Positions 1-8,962 of a stretch of 64,000 bases of DNA are shown here, piece by piece. Position 1 is the stretch's first letter. Each line of letters begins with the position of its first letter. The position numbers were made by a program, and so were the translations under genes. The stretch is from Koleobacter methoxysyntrophicus (GTDB lineage: Bacteria; Bacillota; Thermosediminibacteria; Koleobacterales; Koleobacteraceae): NCBI RefSeq assembly GCF_017301615.1, contig NZ_CP059066.1, positions 1,595,001 to 1,659,000 on the forward strand, written 5' to 3'. Below the pieces are notes generated by a model that was given only the letters and a program-made list of their open reading frames with translations, ran no database searches and was not told the DNA's origin.

Positions 1-1
1 C

Positions 2-76
2 CTTGATAAAATGACGGTGGAAATTATGCCTGCCGATGAGATAAACCCCGAATTAAAACAGATATTAAATAAATAG
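2..76 (+). CDS. C-terminal end of an unidentified protein (partial)
   Basis: The window opens inside a reading frame that runs 24 codons to a TAG at 74-76 and ends ...ELKQILNK. Too little is present to assign a family. It is called coding only because the frame is open from the edge and has an ordinary charged composition. Confidence 0.45.
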   Translation, partial: LDKMTVEIMPADEINPELKQILNK

Positions 77-385
77 ATCTTAGATATGACCGGATTTGTG
101 CTAGAAAGCTAAAATATAACCAATTATATATGTAAGCGGGAAAAAGGTCCAAATTCTACAAGTTTTATCAAATTAAAACTGAGTGTCAAAATGATATAGA
201 AACAATAAAAAGGAAGATTCTAAATATTGTTGATACTAGGGGGGCTTGCACAATCCTGTTACCGGATCGGGCGGATTATAGGAAATATAGAAAAAATAGG
301 GGAAAAATTAAAAAATAAAATAAAATAAAATAAATATTAATGTAAATGAAAAAATTGCAACGCTTGTTTCATTATCTCTTACGCC
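77..385. other. AT-rich gap without a supported gene
   Basis: No complete gene is visible. One frame (about 136-318, plus strand) is open for some 60 codons but has no start codon. It contains a segment DTRGACTILLPDR that could be a decayed remnant, but I cannot assign it to a family. The remainder is A/T-rich tracts. The neighbouring downstream aminotransferase remnant suggests the whole stretch is decaying DNA. Confidence 0.4.
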
Positions 386-589
386 TCTAAAGCAGGGGTA
401 ACGGAAAAGGTGGTTAATTATTCGTTTGCAAACGGCTTGATTGTGTATGCATCTAAGGGTGCAATAAACGGGGCTCTGGGTGATGCTATCCTTGTTACAC
501 CGCCCCTTGTTATTAATGAGGAGGAGATGAAGGAGCTGGTGGGCATCCTTGATAAGGTTATCGGTGAGGTGGAAGGGGAGCTTTTGTAG
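386..589 (+). pseudogene. Class III (PLP) aminotransferase, C-terminal remnant
   Basis: The frame has no start codon, begins after a stop at 347, and ends at TAG 587-589. The translated segment carries the tail signature of class III aminotransferases: ...FANGLIVYASKGAINGALGD, then AILVTPPLVINEEEMKEL. It aligns by eye with the intact enzyme at 56197-57543 (GLVVYPGGGSVDGIRGD, then ILIAPPINITGEEIDEL). The PLP-binding core is missing, so this is a 5'-deleted remnant. It ends upstream of a terminator-like hairpin at 685. Confidence 0.75.
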
Positions 590-684
590 TGTTAATTGAA
601 TCTAGTAATGTTTTAAACAATAAAACTCAGAAAAAAATTAAAGAAAAATTTAGTATTTAGAAGAAATAATTTATTATATAAAAA

Positions 685-726
685 AGCCGACAGTATAATG
701 TCTCTACTATACTGGCGGTTTTTTCA
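685..726 (+). terminator. Rho-independent terminator
   Basis: A 12-pair stem with one mismatch (AGCCG-A-CAGTATA against TATACTG-G-CGGTT) is followed directly by a T tract. It closes the transcription unit that once contained the aminotransferase remnant and insulates the sigma-54 promoter downstream. Confidence 0.75.
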
Positions 727-832
727 TTATTTTGAAAGATAAGTTTAAGGTTAGCTAAATGGACAAATATAATGTGGTAGGCCGGTATGGGTATCAAGGT
801 CCGGAAAATAAGCGGCAAAGTTTTCTATAACA

Positions 833-847
833 CTGCAAATTTTGCAG
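833..847. promoter_or_regulatory. Palindrome, possible enhancer site for a sigma-54 activator
   Basis: CTGCAAA-T-TTTGCAG is a perfect 7-bp inverted repeat around one central base. It lies 85 bp upstream of the -24 element at 932, a typical distance for an NtrC-family activator dimer site. The likely ligand is the regulator encoded at 5117-6466. This is inference: only the symmetry and position are seen. Confidence 0.45.
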
Positions 848-931
848 GGTGTAAGTTTGTTTAAAAAAATCTATTTTTATAAAATGCTGTATTTTAGGGA
901 CTTCAAAGGTATTTAAATCTTTATTCTATAG

Positions 932-947
932 TGGCATAGTTATTGCA
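932..947 (+). promoter_or_regulatory. Sigma-54 (-24/-12) promoter
   Basis: TGGCATAGTTATTGCA matches the sigma-54 consensus TGGCAC-N5-TTGCA, with the GG and GC dinucleotides at the required spacing. It sits about 150 bp upstream of the ureohydrolase start with no gene between, so it should drive the ureohydrolase/TAXI operon. A sigma-54 activator gene (5117-6466) lies just beyond that operon. Confidence 0.85.
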
Positions 948-1098
948 CTGATGTTTCTAGGGAGAAGTTTAAAGCCGATACTCCACTCCTTTATAAATAA
1001 TGTGAATTTCTCTTGTTAGGTTTAACAATCCGGGGTTTTTAGACGTTCCTTATACATTCGGTAATCAGGTTATATGGAACTACAAAAGGGGGATTTAA

Positions 1099-2046
1099 AT
1101 GAAAGGTAAAAAAGCAAATATGGCTTTTGTAGGAATATCTACTTTTTGCAAATCTCCGATAATAATGGATAACATGAAGGATTTTGACGTGGCTGTCATT
1201 GGGGTTCCTTATGATGGCGGGATAGGATTTAGACCGGGTGCAAGGTTCGGACCCAGGGCTATCAGGGAGATGTCAACAAGATATGCTTTTGGGGAAACCG
1301 GAACCGATGCCTCAGGGTACTGGGACTTAGAGACAGGTAAAAGAATGCTGGAGGGTGTCAGAATAGGGGATGCGGGGGATGTTGATATTCTGTACCTGGA
1401 CTATGAATATACCTTTAGCCGAATAACCGAAATGATACGGAGGGTCAAGTCGGAAAAAGCGTTTCCGGTAGTCCTTGGGGGAGACCATTCCATAACATAT
1501 CCCGTCGTAAGAGGGCTTTCCGGAGAAGGTCCGATGGGAATAATTCACCTGGATGCCCATCTCGATTTTAAGGATGAGGTTCTCGGAGTGAAGTATGGAA
1601 ACAGCAGTCCGATTAAGAGAATTTCCGAACTGGAATTCGTTGATAAAATTGTTTCCATAGGGACAAGGGGTATCAGGACATCTGAAAAGGACTATAAGGA
1701 TGCTGTTAATTATGGATGTACAATAATACCTTATTCAGAGGTTCAGGAATCGGGAATTGTTTCTGTTTTAAATCAGATTCCATTTATGGACAGGACCTAT
1801 GTAACCATTGATATTGATGTTTTGGACCCGGCCCTTGCTCCCGGAACGGGCAGTCCGGAACCTGAAGGATTATCATATACCCAGCTTATAAATATATTAA
1901 AAGGTATTGCATCCAGGACGGATGTAATAGGGTTTGACCTGGTAGAAGTTAACCCGCAGCTGGACCCAACGGGGTTAACTCCGTTGGCTGCAGCCAGGAT
2001 AACTGTCGAGTTCCTTGGATGGATATTTTACAGGAAGGAGGGATAA
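1099..2046 (+). CDS. speB: Agmatinase-family ureohydrolase
   Basis: Cytoplasmic Mn-dependent hydrolase that removes urea (or formamide) from a guanidino compound; agmatine to putrescine is the family's best-known reaction. All binuclear metal ligands are visible: GGDHS (H130), DAHLD (D152, H154, D156) and TIDIDVLDP (D238, D240), followed by the family motif APGTGSPEPEGLSY. The length of 315 aa is normal. The start has AAAGGGGG a few bases upstream. The gene leads an operon with a TAXI-type TRAP transporter behind a sigma-54 promoter, which suggests the transporter imports the substrate or a related amino acid. Substrate choice among agmatine, guanidinobutyrate and similar compounds cannot be read from sequence, so the symbol denotes the family. 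Confidence 0.85.
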   Translation: MKGKKANMAFVGISTFCKSPIIMDNMKDFDVAVIGVPYDGGIGFRPGARFGPRAIREMSTRYAFGETGTDASGYWDLETGKRMLEGVRIGDAGDVDILYLDYEYTFSRITEMIRRVKSEKAFPVVLGGDHSITYPVVRGLSGEGPMGIIHLDAHLDFKDEVLGVKYGNSSPIKRISELEFVDKIVSIGTRGIRTSEKDYKDAVNYGCTIIPYSEVQESGIVSVLNQIPFMDRTYVTIDIDVLDPALAPGTGSPEPEGLSYTQLINILKGIASRTDVIGFDLVEVNPQLDPTGLTPLAAARITVEFLGWIFYRKEG

Positions 2047-2090
2047 AGAAAAGGTAAAATTTTTATAAATAAAAAAGGGGGATTTAGGAA

Positions 2091-3110
2091 ATGAAGAAAG
2101 TATTAAGTATGCTGTTAATTCTGTGTCTTTTAGCTGTGGTGTTAACAGGTTGCACCGGTAAAACAGAAAAAAAGGAGGAAGGGAAAAAACCTGAAAAGAT
2201 TTATCTGACTATAGTTACCGGTTCTACGGGAGGGACATATTATCCTGTGGGAACCATTCTTGCATCTCTATGGAATGAGAAGCTGGCTGATATGGGGATT
2301 AATGCGTCAGCCCAGTCATCGGGTGGGTCTGTGGAAAACCTCAATATGCTGAAAGCAAAAGAGGCCCAGCTGGCAATTGCCATGAGCAATTTAACGCTGT
2401 TCAGTTATGAAGGCAAGGAAAGGTTTAAGGATAATAGGTTTGAAGATGTCCGGTTTATAACAGCTTTATGGCCTGATGTTACGCAATTTGTAGTTACAAA
2501 AGACTCCGGTATAAATACCTTTGCCGACATTAGAGGGAAGAGGTTTGCTGTAGGTGGAGCAGGTAGCGGAACGGAGTACAGCACGAGGATTATATTAAAG
2601 GAAGTTGCAGGTCTAACATATGATGATTTTCAACCGGAGCATCTGGGATACTTTGAAGCGGCTACAGCCATGCAGAATGGCCAGTTAGCAGGTATGAATG
2701 CAGAAGGAGGAATACCCACTGCTGCCGTTTCCGAGTTATACGCCAGCAAGACCCCTGTAAAGATGCTTGAATTCAGTGATGAGGATTTTACAAAGGTTCA
2801 CAGGGTAGCGCCGTACTACATGAAGGTAATAATCCCTTCGGGGACTTATACCAAACAGGATAAAGAAATCTACACTATTGGAGTTAAGTCAGTTCTAATC
2901 GGAAGAGCGGATTTAGACGAAGAACTGGTATATAATCTCTTGAAGGTGATGTACGATAATCTGGATGAAATTAAAAAATCCCATAAAGCTCTGGAATATC
3001 TGAGCCTCGGAAGGGCGGTAGAAGGCCTGCCTCCTGTTCCCCTACATCCCGGAGCAGTGAAATTTTATAAAGAAAAGGGAATAGATATACCCGGTCACCT
3101 GCTGCCGTAG
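2091..3110 (+). CDS. TAXI-family TRAP transporter solute-binding lipoprotein
   Basis: Extracytoplasmic binding protein of a TRAP importer. An N-terminal lipoprotein signal ends in LAVVLTGC, so it is anchored to the outer face of the membrane. The mature part begins with the TAXI signature TIVTGSTGGTYYPVGTILA and later shows FADIRGKRFAVGGAGSGTE, typical of NMT1/TAXI proteins. The length of 339 aa is normal. It follows the ureohydrolase by 44 bp and precedes the fused permease, separated from it by a hairpin that may raise its level relative to the permease. The ligand is unknown; TAXI proteins are commonly linked to amino-acid or organic-acid uptake. Confidence 0.9.
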   Translation: MKKVLSMLLILCLLAVVLTGCTGKTEKKEEGKKPEKIYLTIVTGSTGGTYYPVGTILASLWNEKLADMGINASAQSSGGSVENLNMLKAKEAQLAIAMSNLTLFSYEGKERFKDNRFEDVRFITALWPDVTQFVVTKDSGINTFADIRGKRFAVGGAGSGTEYSTRIILKEVAGLTYDDFQPEHLGYFEAATAMQNGQLAGMNAEGGIPTAAVSELYASKTPVKMLEFSDEDFTKVHRVAPYYMKVIIPSGTYTKQDKEIYTIGVKSVLIGRADLDEELVYNLLKVMYDNLDEIKKSHKALEYLSLGRAVEGLPPVPLHPGAVKFYKEKGIDIPGHLLP

Positions 3111-3122
3111 AAACCGTAATCC

Positions 3123-3150
3123 GGCTTTCGGGTAATACCGAAAGCCTTTT
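3123..3150 (+). terminator. Intercistronic hairpin (attenuator-like)
   Basis: GGCTTTCGG and CCGAAAGCC form a perfect 9-bp stem around a 6-base loop, followed by TTTT. It lies between the binding-protein gene and the permease gene of one operon. Such elements commonly reduce read-through so that binding protein exceeds permease. Confidence 0.7.
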
Positions 3151-3185
3151 CCAGCTTTTGTAATATAGTGATTAGGAGGGTAATG

Positions 3186-5102
3186 ATGAAGACGGAAGAT
3201 ATAAAACAAGCACGGGAAGAAACGGGAAGAAAGTTAACCGGCAAAATAGCCTTGATTGCTACCATGATTGCCGTATTTACGTCCTTTTTCCACGTGTGGA
3301 TGAACAGTTTAAGTCTGATGATAGCAATAAAACGAAATGCCCTTCACCTGGGATTTATGCTTTGCCTTGCCTTTCTTTTATATCCGGCCAGCAGGAAATC
3401 GCCTAAAGACAGGCCTTCGCTGCTGGATATAATTCTATCCATATTGGGTTTATCTGTAGGTCTTTATATCTATTTGTTCTTTGATTCTATTGTAGATAGG
3501 TCCCTTATTCCCAATACCACCGATTATGTATTTGCGATTCTTGCTATTATTCTGACTTTAGAAGGGGGCAGACGAACCGTTGGACCTATTCTGCCGGTCC
3601 TCTCAATATTGTTTATCTTATATGCAAAATTCGGTTATATTTTTCCGGGGGCATTAGGTCATCCGGGCTTTTCATGGCAGAGAATTTTGACCCGCATGTA
3701 TTTGACCGATGAAGGAATCTTTGGGGTAACCCTGATGGTTTCCTCGTCATATGTCTTCATGTTTATCCTTTTCGGTGCCTTTTTAAGCAAAACGGGAACG
3801 GCCGGATTCTTCAATGATTTTGCCCTGGCTTTTGCGGGGAGAATGAGGGGAGGGCCGGCCCAGGTTGCCGTTATGGCCAGTGGTATGATGGGGACAATAA
3901 GCGGCAGTTCTCAAGCTAACGTAGCTACTACCGGCAGTTTTACCATTCCCCTTATGAAACAGGTAGGATATACCCCCTTTTTTGCAGGAGCGGTAGAGGC
4001 TGCCGCATCTACGGGAGGTATACTGATGCCCCCTATAATGGGAGCATCATCCTTTATAATGGCTTCCTTTTTAGGTATTCCGTACCTCAAAGTGATGTAT
4101 GCCGGGATAATCCCTGCCCTGTTCTATTATTTTGCGATTTTTGTAATGGTGGATCTGGAAGCAAGAAAACTGGGGCTTAAAGGTTTACCTGCCGGGGAAT
4201 TACCTGGCCTTAAGATGGTATTAAAGGAACGAGGTCATTTAATCATTCCGATAATAGTTATCTTGATATTTTTAGTAAAAGGGTATACCCCCTTATATGC
4301 AGCGAATTTCGGTCTTATTGCAACAATAGTTACAAGCATGTTCAGGAAAAATACCAGAATGAGTTTGAAGAAATTCTTAGATGCTATGGAAGAAGGGGCA
4401 AAAACAGCTATTTCCGTGGCTACAGCCTGTGCGGTAGTTGGTTTTATAGTCGGGGTTGTTTCCATGACCGGCATCGGTCAGGTAATAGCCCACAATATAA
4501 TAAGCCTTTCCATGAACCAATTATGGCTGGCATTAATCCTGGTGATGATTTCATCTATTATTCTCGGGATGGGGCTTCCGGCCACAGCCTGCTATATAAT
4601 TACGGCAAGCATTGCTGCACCTGCCCTGGTAAAAATGGGTGTTCTGCCTATTGCAGCCCACTTCTTTGCATTTTACTACGGTACCTTATCTGCGGTAATA
4701 CCCCCTGTCGCCCTAACATCTTATACGGCTGCAGGCCTTGCCGGAGCCAATCCGACTAAAGTTGCCTTTACGGGGCTGAAACTTGCCTTTGCGGGTTTGA
4801 TAATCCCCTTTATGTTTGTTTATTCCCCGATTCTCCTTATGGAGAACCTAGAAACGGGCAGACTTATTCTGGCATTGATAACGGGGATCACCGGAATAAT
4901 TTGCCTCGGAATCGCTGGGGAAAATTACCTGTTCGAGAGGTTGAAGATATATGAGAGGATACCGTTCTTTATAGCAGCGATAAGCCTGGTTAAACCCGGA
5001 AAAACTACGGATTTGATAGGAATAATATTCCTGGGTATAGGCCTTATAGTACACGTTTTAAGAACAAAACAAAGGAGAAGGAGATTGACGGTCCGGCAAT
5101 AA
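3186..5102 (+). CDS. TRAP transporter permease, fused small and large membrane subunits
   Basis: Integral membrane permease of the TAXI-TRAP system: an N-terminal DctQ-like part and a DctM-like part in a single chain of about 638 aa, the usual arrangement for TAXI systems. Many hydrophobic segments and the DctM-like stretch MASGMMGTISGSSQANVATT are visible, with GMGLPATACYI near the C-terminal half. A strong AGGAGGG at 3174-3180 places the start at ATG 3186 rather than at the upstream GTG 3168 or ATG 3183. It is the last gene of the sigma-54 operon and converges on the response-regulator gene, 14 bp away. Confidence 0.9.
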   Translation: MKTEDIKQAREETGRKLTGKIALIATMIAVFTSFFHVWMNSLSLMIAIKRNALHLGFMLCLAFLLYPASRKSPKDRPSLLDIILSILGLSVGLYIYLFFDSIVDRSLIPNTTDYVFAILAIILTLEGGRRTVGPILPVLSILFILYAKFGYIFPGALGHPGFSWQRILTRMYLTDEGIFGVTLMVSSSYVFMFILFGAFLSKTGTAGFFNDFALAFAGRMRGGPAQVAVMASGMMGTISGSSQANVATTGSFTIPLMKQVGYTPFFAGAVEAAASTGGILMPPIMGASSFIMASFLGIPYLKVMYAGIIPALFYYFAIFVMVDLEARKLGLKGLPAGELPGLKMVLKERGHLIIPIIVILIFLVKGYTPLYAANFGLIATIVTSMFRKNTRMSLKKFLDAMEEGAKTAISVATACAVVGFIVGVVSMTGIGQVIAHNIISLSMNQLWLALILVMISSIILGMGLPATACYIITASIAAPALVKMGVLPIAAHFFAFYYGTLSAVIPPVALTSYTAAGLAGANPTKVAFTGLKLAFAGLIIPFMFVYSPILLMENLETGRLILALITGITGIICLGIAGENYLFERLKIYERIPFFIAAISLVKPGKTTDLIGIIFLGIGLIVHVLRTKQRRRRLTVRQ

Positions 5103-5116
5103 ACAAAAAGACTGTT

Positions 5117-6466
5117 TTAACTGTATTCCTTTATTTTATATCTGAGCCCTCTTTCGCTAATACCCAGTATTTCGGCCGTTTTCTTTCTGTTGCCGTTGGT
5201 TTTGTTTAAGGTGGTCAATATAACCTTTTTCTCAATTGTTTTCAAGTCTTCGCCGTAAAATACCGGAATCAGATTTTCGGTTTCTAAATATAAATCCCTT
5301 TTTTCTAAAACTTCAACCGGCAGGTCTTCAATGGTTATATAATGGGCATTAGTTAACGCTACTGCCCTTTCTATTATATTTTCTAACTCCCTAATATTTC
5401 CCGGGAAAGGATACGATTCCAGGCACTTTAAAGCATTTTTATCTATCCCTTTTATCTGTTTGCCCATACTCCTGTTAAATTTGTCTATGAAATGCTTTAT
5501 CAAAAGGGGGATATCTTCTTTTCTTTCTCTAAGGGGAGGCAGGTGAATTGAAATAACATTCAACCTGTAATACAGATCTTCTCTAAAATTACCCTTTTTT
5601 ATTTCCTCCTTCAGGTCTTTGTTCGTAGCTGCTATAATTCTAACATCTATCTTCTTTTTTTCTGTTGCCCCAAGAGGAACAATCTCTTTCTCCTGAATAA
5701 ACCTTAAAAGCTTGGATTGTAAAAAGTATTCCATTTCACCTACCTCATCTAGAAACAGGGTGCCTCTATGGGCTAATTCAAATTTCCCTTTTTTATTCTT
5801 TAAAGCCCCCGTAAAGGCGCCTTTTTCGTATCCGAAGAGCTCGCTCTCCAGTAGTGATTTAGGAATTGATGCACAGTTAACGGTTTCAAAACGTTCCTTC
5901 CTTCTCTTACTCTGGAAATGGATGGCTTTTGCAACCAATTCCTTACCCGTCCCGCTTTCCCCTGTAATTATTATGTTCGAATCAATGTCTTTAACCTTAG
6001 ATATGACATCAAATACCTTTTTAATTGATTCGGATTTTCCTATTATACCCTGATAACCGTATTTTCTGTTAATCTCCTCATTCAACAACCGGATAGTGGT
6101 ATTCATTTTAATGTAATCAAGGCCTTTGGATATAAGAATTTTTAATTCTTCAATATTTATGGGTTTGGTTATATAATGATATGCTCCGGCTTTCATGGCT
6201 TCTACCGATGATTTTATGGTGCCGTATGCCGTCATTATTATTACAACAGCCTCTTTATTACTTTCTCTTATCCTTTTCAATACATCCATGCCGTTATATT
6301 CACCCAGTTTTAGATCTAAAAGAACAATGTCTATATTGCTGTTAAAATAACATTTTAAGGCTTCCTCGGGGGTTTGAGCCACAAAAACATTATATTCATT
6401 TTCCAGCGCAAAAGATAGGGACGAACAAATGGCCTTTTCATCATCTATAATTAAAATATTGTTCAT
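5117..6466 (-). CDS. NtrC-family response regulator (sigma-54 activator)
   Basis: Three domains: a receiver (acidic pair D8-D9, phosphoacceptor D51 in LLDLKL), an AAA+ sigma-54 activation domain (Walker A GESGTGKE, sigma-54-contacting GAFTGA, GEMEYFLQSKLLRF) and a C-terminal Fis-type helix-turn-helix (GNRKKTAEILGISERGLRYKI). The length of 449 aa is normal. It is transcribed after the sensor kinase (29-bp gap). Because it lies beside the ureohydrolase/TAXI operon, which carries a -24/-12 promoter and an upstream palindrome, it is the best candidate for that promoter's activator. Confidence 0.92.
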   Translation of the reverse strand: MNNILIIDDEKAICSSLSFALENEYNVFVAQTPEEALKCYFNSNIDIVLLDLKLGEYNGMDVLKRIRESNKEAVVIIMTAYGTIKSSVEAMKAGAYHYITKPINIEELKILISKGLDYIKMNTTIRLLNEEINRKYGYQGIIGKSESIKKVFDVISKVKDIDSNIIITGESGTGKELVAKAIHFQSKRRKERFETVNCASIPKSLLESELFGYEKGAFTGALKNKKGKFELAHRGTLFLDEVGEMEYFLQSKLLRFIQEKEIVPLGATEKKKIDVRIIAATNKDLKEEIKKGNFREDLYYRLNVISIHLPPLRERKEDIPLLIKHFIDKFNRSMGKQIKGIDKNALKCLESYPFPGNIRELENIIERAVALTNAHYITIEDLPVEVLEKRDLYLETENLIPVFYGEDLKTIEKKVILTTLNKTNGNRKKTAEILGISERGLRYKIKEYS

Positions 6467-6495
6467 AGTACAAACACCCCTTTTACCCTTTTATC

Positions 6496-8427
6496 TTATA
6501 CTAATGGAAACTTCAATATAACCTCGGTCCCCTGCCCTTCAATACTTCTAATTTCTATATTGCCATTATTTTCTTTAACAAATTGATAAGCTATAGATAA
6601 GCCCAGGCCCGTCCCGTATTTTTTCCTTGTGAAGAAAGGTTCGAATATCTTCTTCAAGTCTTCAGGAGGAATGCCGTGACCTGTGTCTGATATTGCAATG
6701 ATAACATGACTGCCTGAAGATTTTCCGCTAATAGTTAACTCTCCACCCAGATCCATGGATTCAACAGCATTCAGCATGATATTTATAATTATCTGTTTAA
6801 ACTGCTGCCTATCTGCATAGACGTATAACCCCTTTTCAAAGACCGGGTTCAGTTTTATCCTGTATTTTTTGAATTGATTCGAGAACAGTATTAGGACTTC
6901 ATCAAAAAGCCTGCTCACATCAAATAATTCCTTAGTATTTTTGTAGGGCTTTGAATAATCAAGGAGATTGTTGAGAAGATTACTGAGTCGTTGAATTTCA
7001 GATGGAACGTATTTGAAGACCTGTTCTCTAAATTCCTGATTATCATATTTATCGGGTATAAGTTCAATGAAGGCTTTTATTGATGTAAGGGGGTTTTTAA
7101 TTTCGTGAGCGATACTTGCTGCCATTTCACCTAAAGCCTGCATTTTATCCTTTATAATCAGGTTTTCCTTTAACCTCTTAATATTGGTTATGTCACTAAA
7201 ACTCACAATGGCCCCTTCTATTTTGTTATTACCGCTGATGAGAGGGTAAATATTATATTCAATGACCTTTGTTATGTCCCCGAATTTCTTTTCCATCTCC
7301 ATAGCTATGTATTTCCTGCCGGTTCTCAGCACTTTAATCAGGTGGGTTCGCTTAAAATAACCTTCAAGTGGGGTTTTTTTATAGTGTTTACCTTCTAATT
7401 TTTCACCCTTCGCATCGATGATCCTTTTACCCGGGTCATTAATGGAAGTAATTATTCCGGCCTTATTGATTGTCGCGATACCGTAAAAGATGCTGTTTAG
7501 AATCTGTTCCTTGAATTGGTCCTGTTTTTTAAGCTGCATGGTGCGTTTCCTTACTTCCAGCTGAAGAAGCCGGTTCAACCTGAAAACGACTACACTGGCA
7601 AATAAGGAAACAGATAAAATTACCAATAAAAAGTATAAGAAACGCTTTAAGAAAATAGGGGGCTTTTGAACATCTTCACCGAACCATTTTCTGTATATTT
7701 TTTCATATGTGCCGTCAGCTTTTATGGCCGTTATCCCCTTGTTAAAGATATCTAATACTGCCTTATTACCTTCCTTAACTGCTACCGCGTATTTTGTCGG
7801 GTTAATCGGTTCCCCCACTATTTTAATTAAATCATTCCACCGGTTTTTCTGTATAATGTAAAGGCCCGTATTTCTATTTCCTACGAAGGCATCTACGTGG
7901 TTTGCTGCTAAGAGTTGCAGCGCTTCTTCCTGATTTTCTGTCCATATTAGTTCGACACCTTCGATATTTTCTAAGAGATAGGTTGAGACGTCTCCTTTTT
8001 GTACAGAAACCTTTTGATCTTTTAGGTCACCTAAATCTACAATATATCTGTTTTCATTCGAGACGAAAATGGCCTGGGAACTTATAAGATATTCTTCGGA
8101 AAAATCGTAATAGGCATCTCTTTTTTCATTATATTTCATTCCCTGGATAGCATCGATTTCACCTTTTTCAAGGGCATCCAATGCCTCATACCAGGTCATA
8201 GGGTGGATTTCAATATCTACTCCCGTTTCTATAGCTATGGCGCGAATTATATCCACATTAAACCCCTTATAAATTCCTCGTTCATCTACATATTCATACG
8301 GGGGAAAGTGATTATCACCGGCTACCTTTATAGTCATATCATTATCGATAGCTTTAACGAATCCGGTTATAGTAAGATAACCTACTAAAAATATACTGAA
8401 AATAAATGACAAACTTTTCCCTTCCAT
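6496..8427 (-). CDS. Sensor histidine kinase with extracytoplasmic solute-binding domain
   Basis: Membrane kinase of 643 aa. Order: N-terminal signal/TM segment; a periplasmic-type SBP_bac_3 domain (about 30-250, beginning IKVAGDNHFPPYEYVDERG and including YKGFNVDIIRAIA, the amino-acid-binding fold); one TM segment near 265-285; a PAS domain (about 305-410); then HisKA (AHEIKNPLTSIKAF) and HATPase_c (IMLNAVESM, DTGHGIPPEDL, GTGLGLSIAYQFV), all with intact catalytic motifs. The ligand is probably an amino acid or related cation, fitting the adjacent ureohydrolase and TAXI transporter. It forms an operon with the downstream regulator. Confidence 0.92.
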   Translation of the reverse strand: MEGKSLSFIFSIFLVGYLTITGFVKAIDNDMTIKVAGDNHFPPYEYVDERGIYKGFNVDIIRAIAIETGVDIEIHPMTWYEALDALEKGEIDAIQGMKYNEKRDAYYDFSEEYLISSQAIFVSNENRYIVDLGDLKDQKVSVQKGDVSTYLLENIEGVELIWTENQEEALQLLAANHVDAFVGNRNTGLYIIQKNRWNDLIKIVGEPINPTKYAVAVKEGNKAVLDIFNKGITAIKADGTYEKIYRKWFGEDVQKPPIFLKRFLYFLLVILSVSLFASVVVFRLNRLLQLEVRKRTMQLKKQDQFKEQILNSIFYGIATINKAGIITSINDPGKRIIDAKGEKLEGKHYKKTPLEGYFKRTHLIKVLRTGRKYIAMEMEKKFGDITKVIEYNIYPLISGNNKIEGAIVSFSDITNIKRLKENLIIKDKMQALGEMAASIAHEIKNPLTSIKAFIELIPDKYDNQEFREQVFKYVPSEIQRLSNLLNNLLDYSKPYKNTKELFDVSRLFDEVLILFSNQFKKYRIKLNPVFEKGLYVYADRQQFKQIIINIMLNAVESMDLGGELTISGKSSGSHVIIAISDTGHGIPPEDLKKIFEPFFTRKKYGTGLGLSIAYQFVKENNGNIEIRSIEGQGTEVILKFPLV

Positions 8428-8620
8428 TATAACAAAACCACCCGTTAAAAAAACTTTCTTAAAATTTACAATTCGTGTTTTTTCGCCAGAATCTTGCAGT
8501 AAAAATATGATTTTTTTGTTAAGTATAAGAAGGTAAAGGATAAAGAAAATAGAATATAAAGCAATAAAAAGGCTAATATTTTAAATAACCAAAATATCAA
8601 TCTAAATGGAGGATGTGATT

Positions 8621-8962
8621 TTGAAGGTAGTTTTTTACGGGGATAAAGAACGAAAATTGCTTTTGGAAAAAGAGTTGAAGAGAATAACAGAAATAATTAA
8701 AAGGCTTGATATAAAAAAAGCTGTGCTTTTTGGTTCCTGTGTAAAAGGAGATATAGGGAAAAATTCTGATATCGACCTGTTGATAATTAAAGATACAGAG
8801 AAGCGGTTTTTAGACAGAATTGATGAAATAATACGGATTATTGATCCGAAAGTTGCTGTTGATATTCTTGTATACACACCAAATGAAATTGAAGAACTTT
8901 TAAAAGTCAATTCTTTCATAAAAGAAATCTTAAAAGAGGGGAGAGTAATACATGAAAGCTGA
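8621..8962 (+). CDS. MNT-type minimal nucleotidyltransferase
   Basis: Small polymerase-beta-fold nucleotidyltransferase. The motif LFGSCVKGDIGKNSDIDLLI supplies the GS and the DxD metal-binding aspartates. A GGAGG at 8608-8612 favours the TTG start at 8621 over the earlier in-frame ATG 8606, which overlaps the binding site itself. It overlaps the following HEPN gene by 11 bp. MNT-HEPN pairs are widely regarded as toxin-antitoxin modules in which MNT can modify the HEPN partner, but for this subtype the activity is unproven. Confidence 0.82.
   Translation: MKVVFYGDKERKLLLEKELKRITEIIKRLDIKKAVLFGSCVKGDIGKNSDIDLLIIKDTEKRFLDRIDEIIRIIDPKVAVDILVYTPNEIEELLKVNSFIKEILKEGRVIHES

Noticed and set aside
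136-318. Open frame of about 60 codons with a RGAC motif
   Set aside because: No start codon and no convincing family match; recorded only as part of an empty gap.
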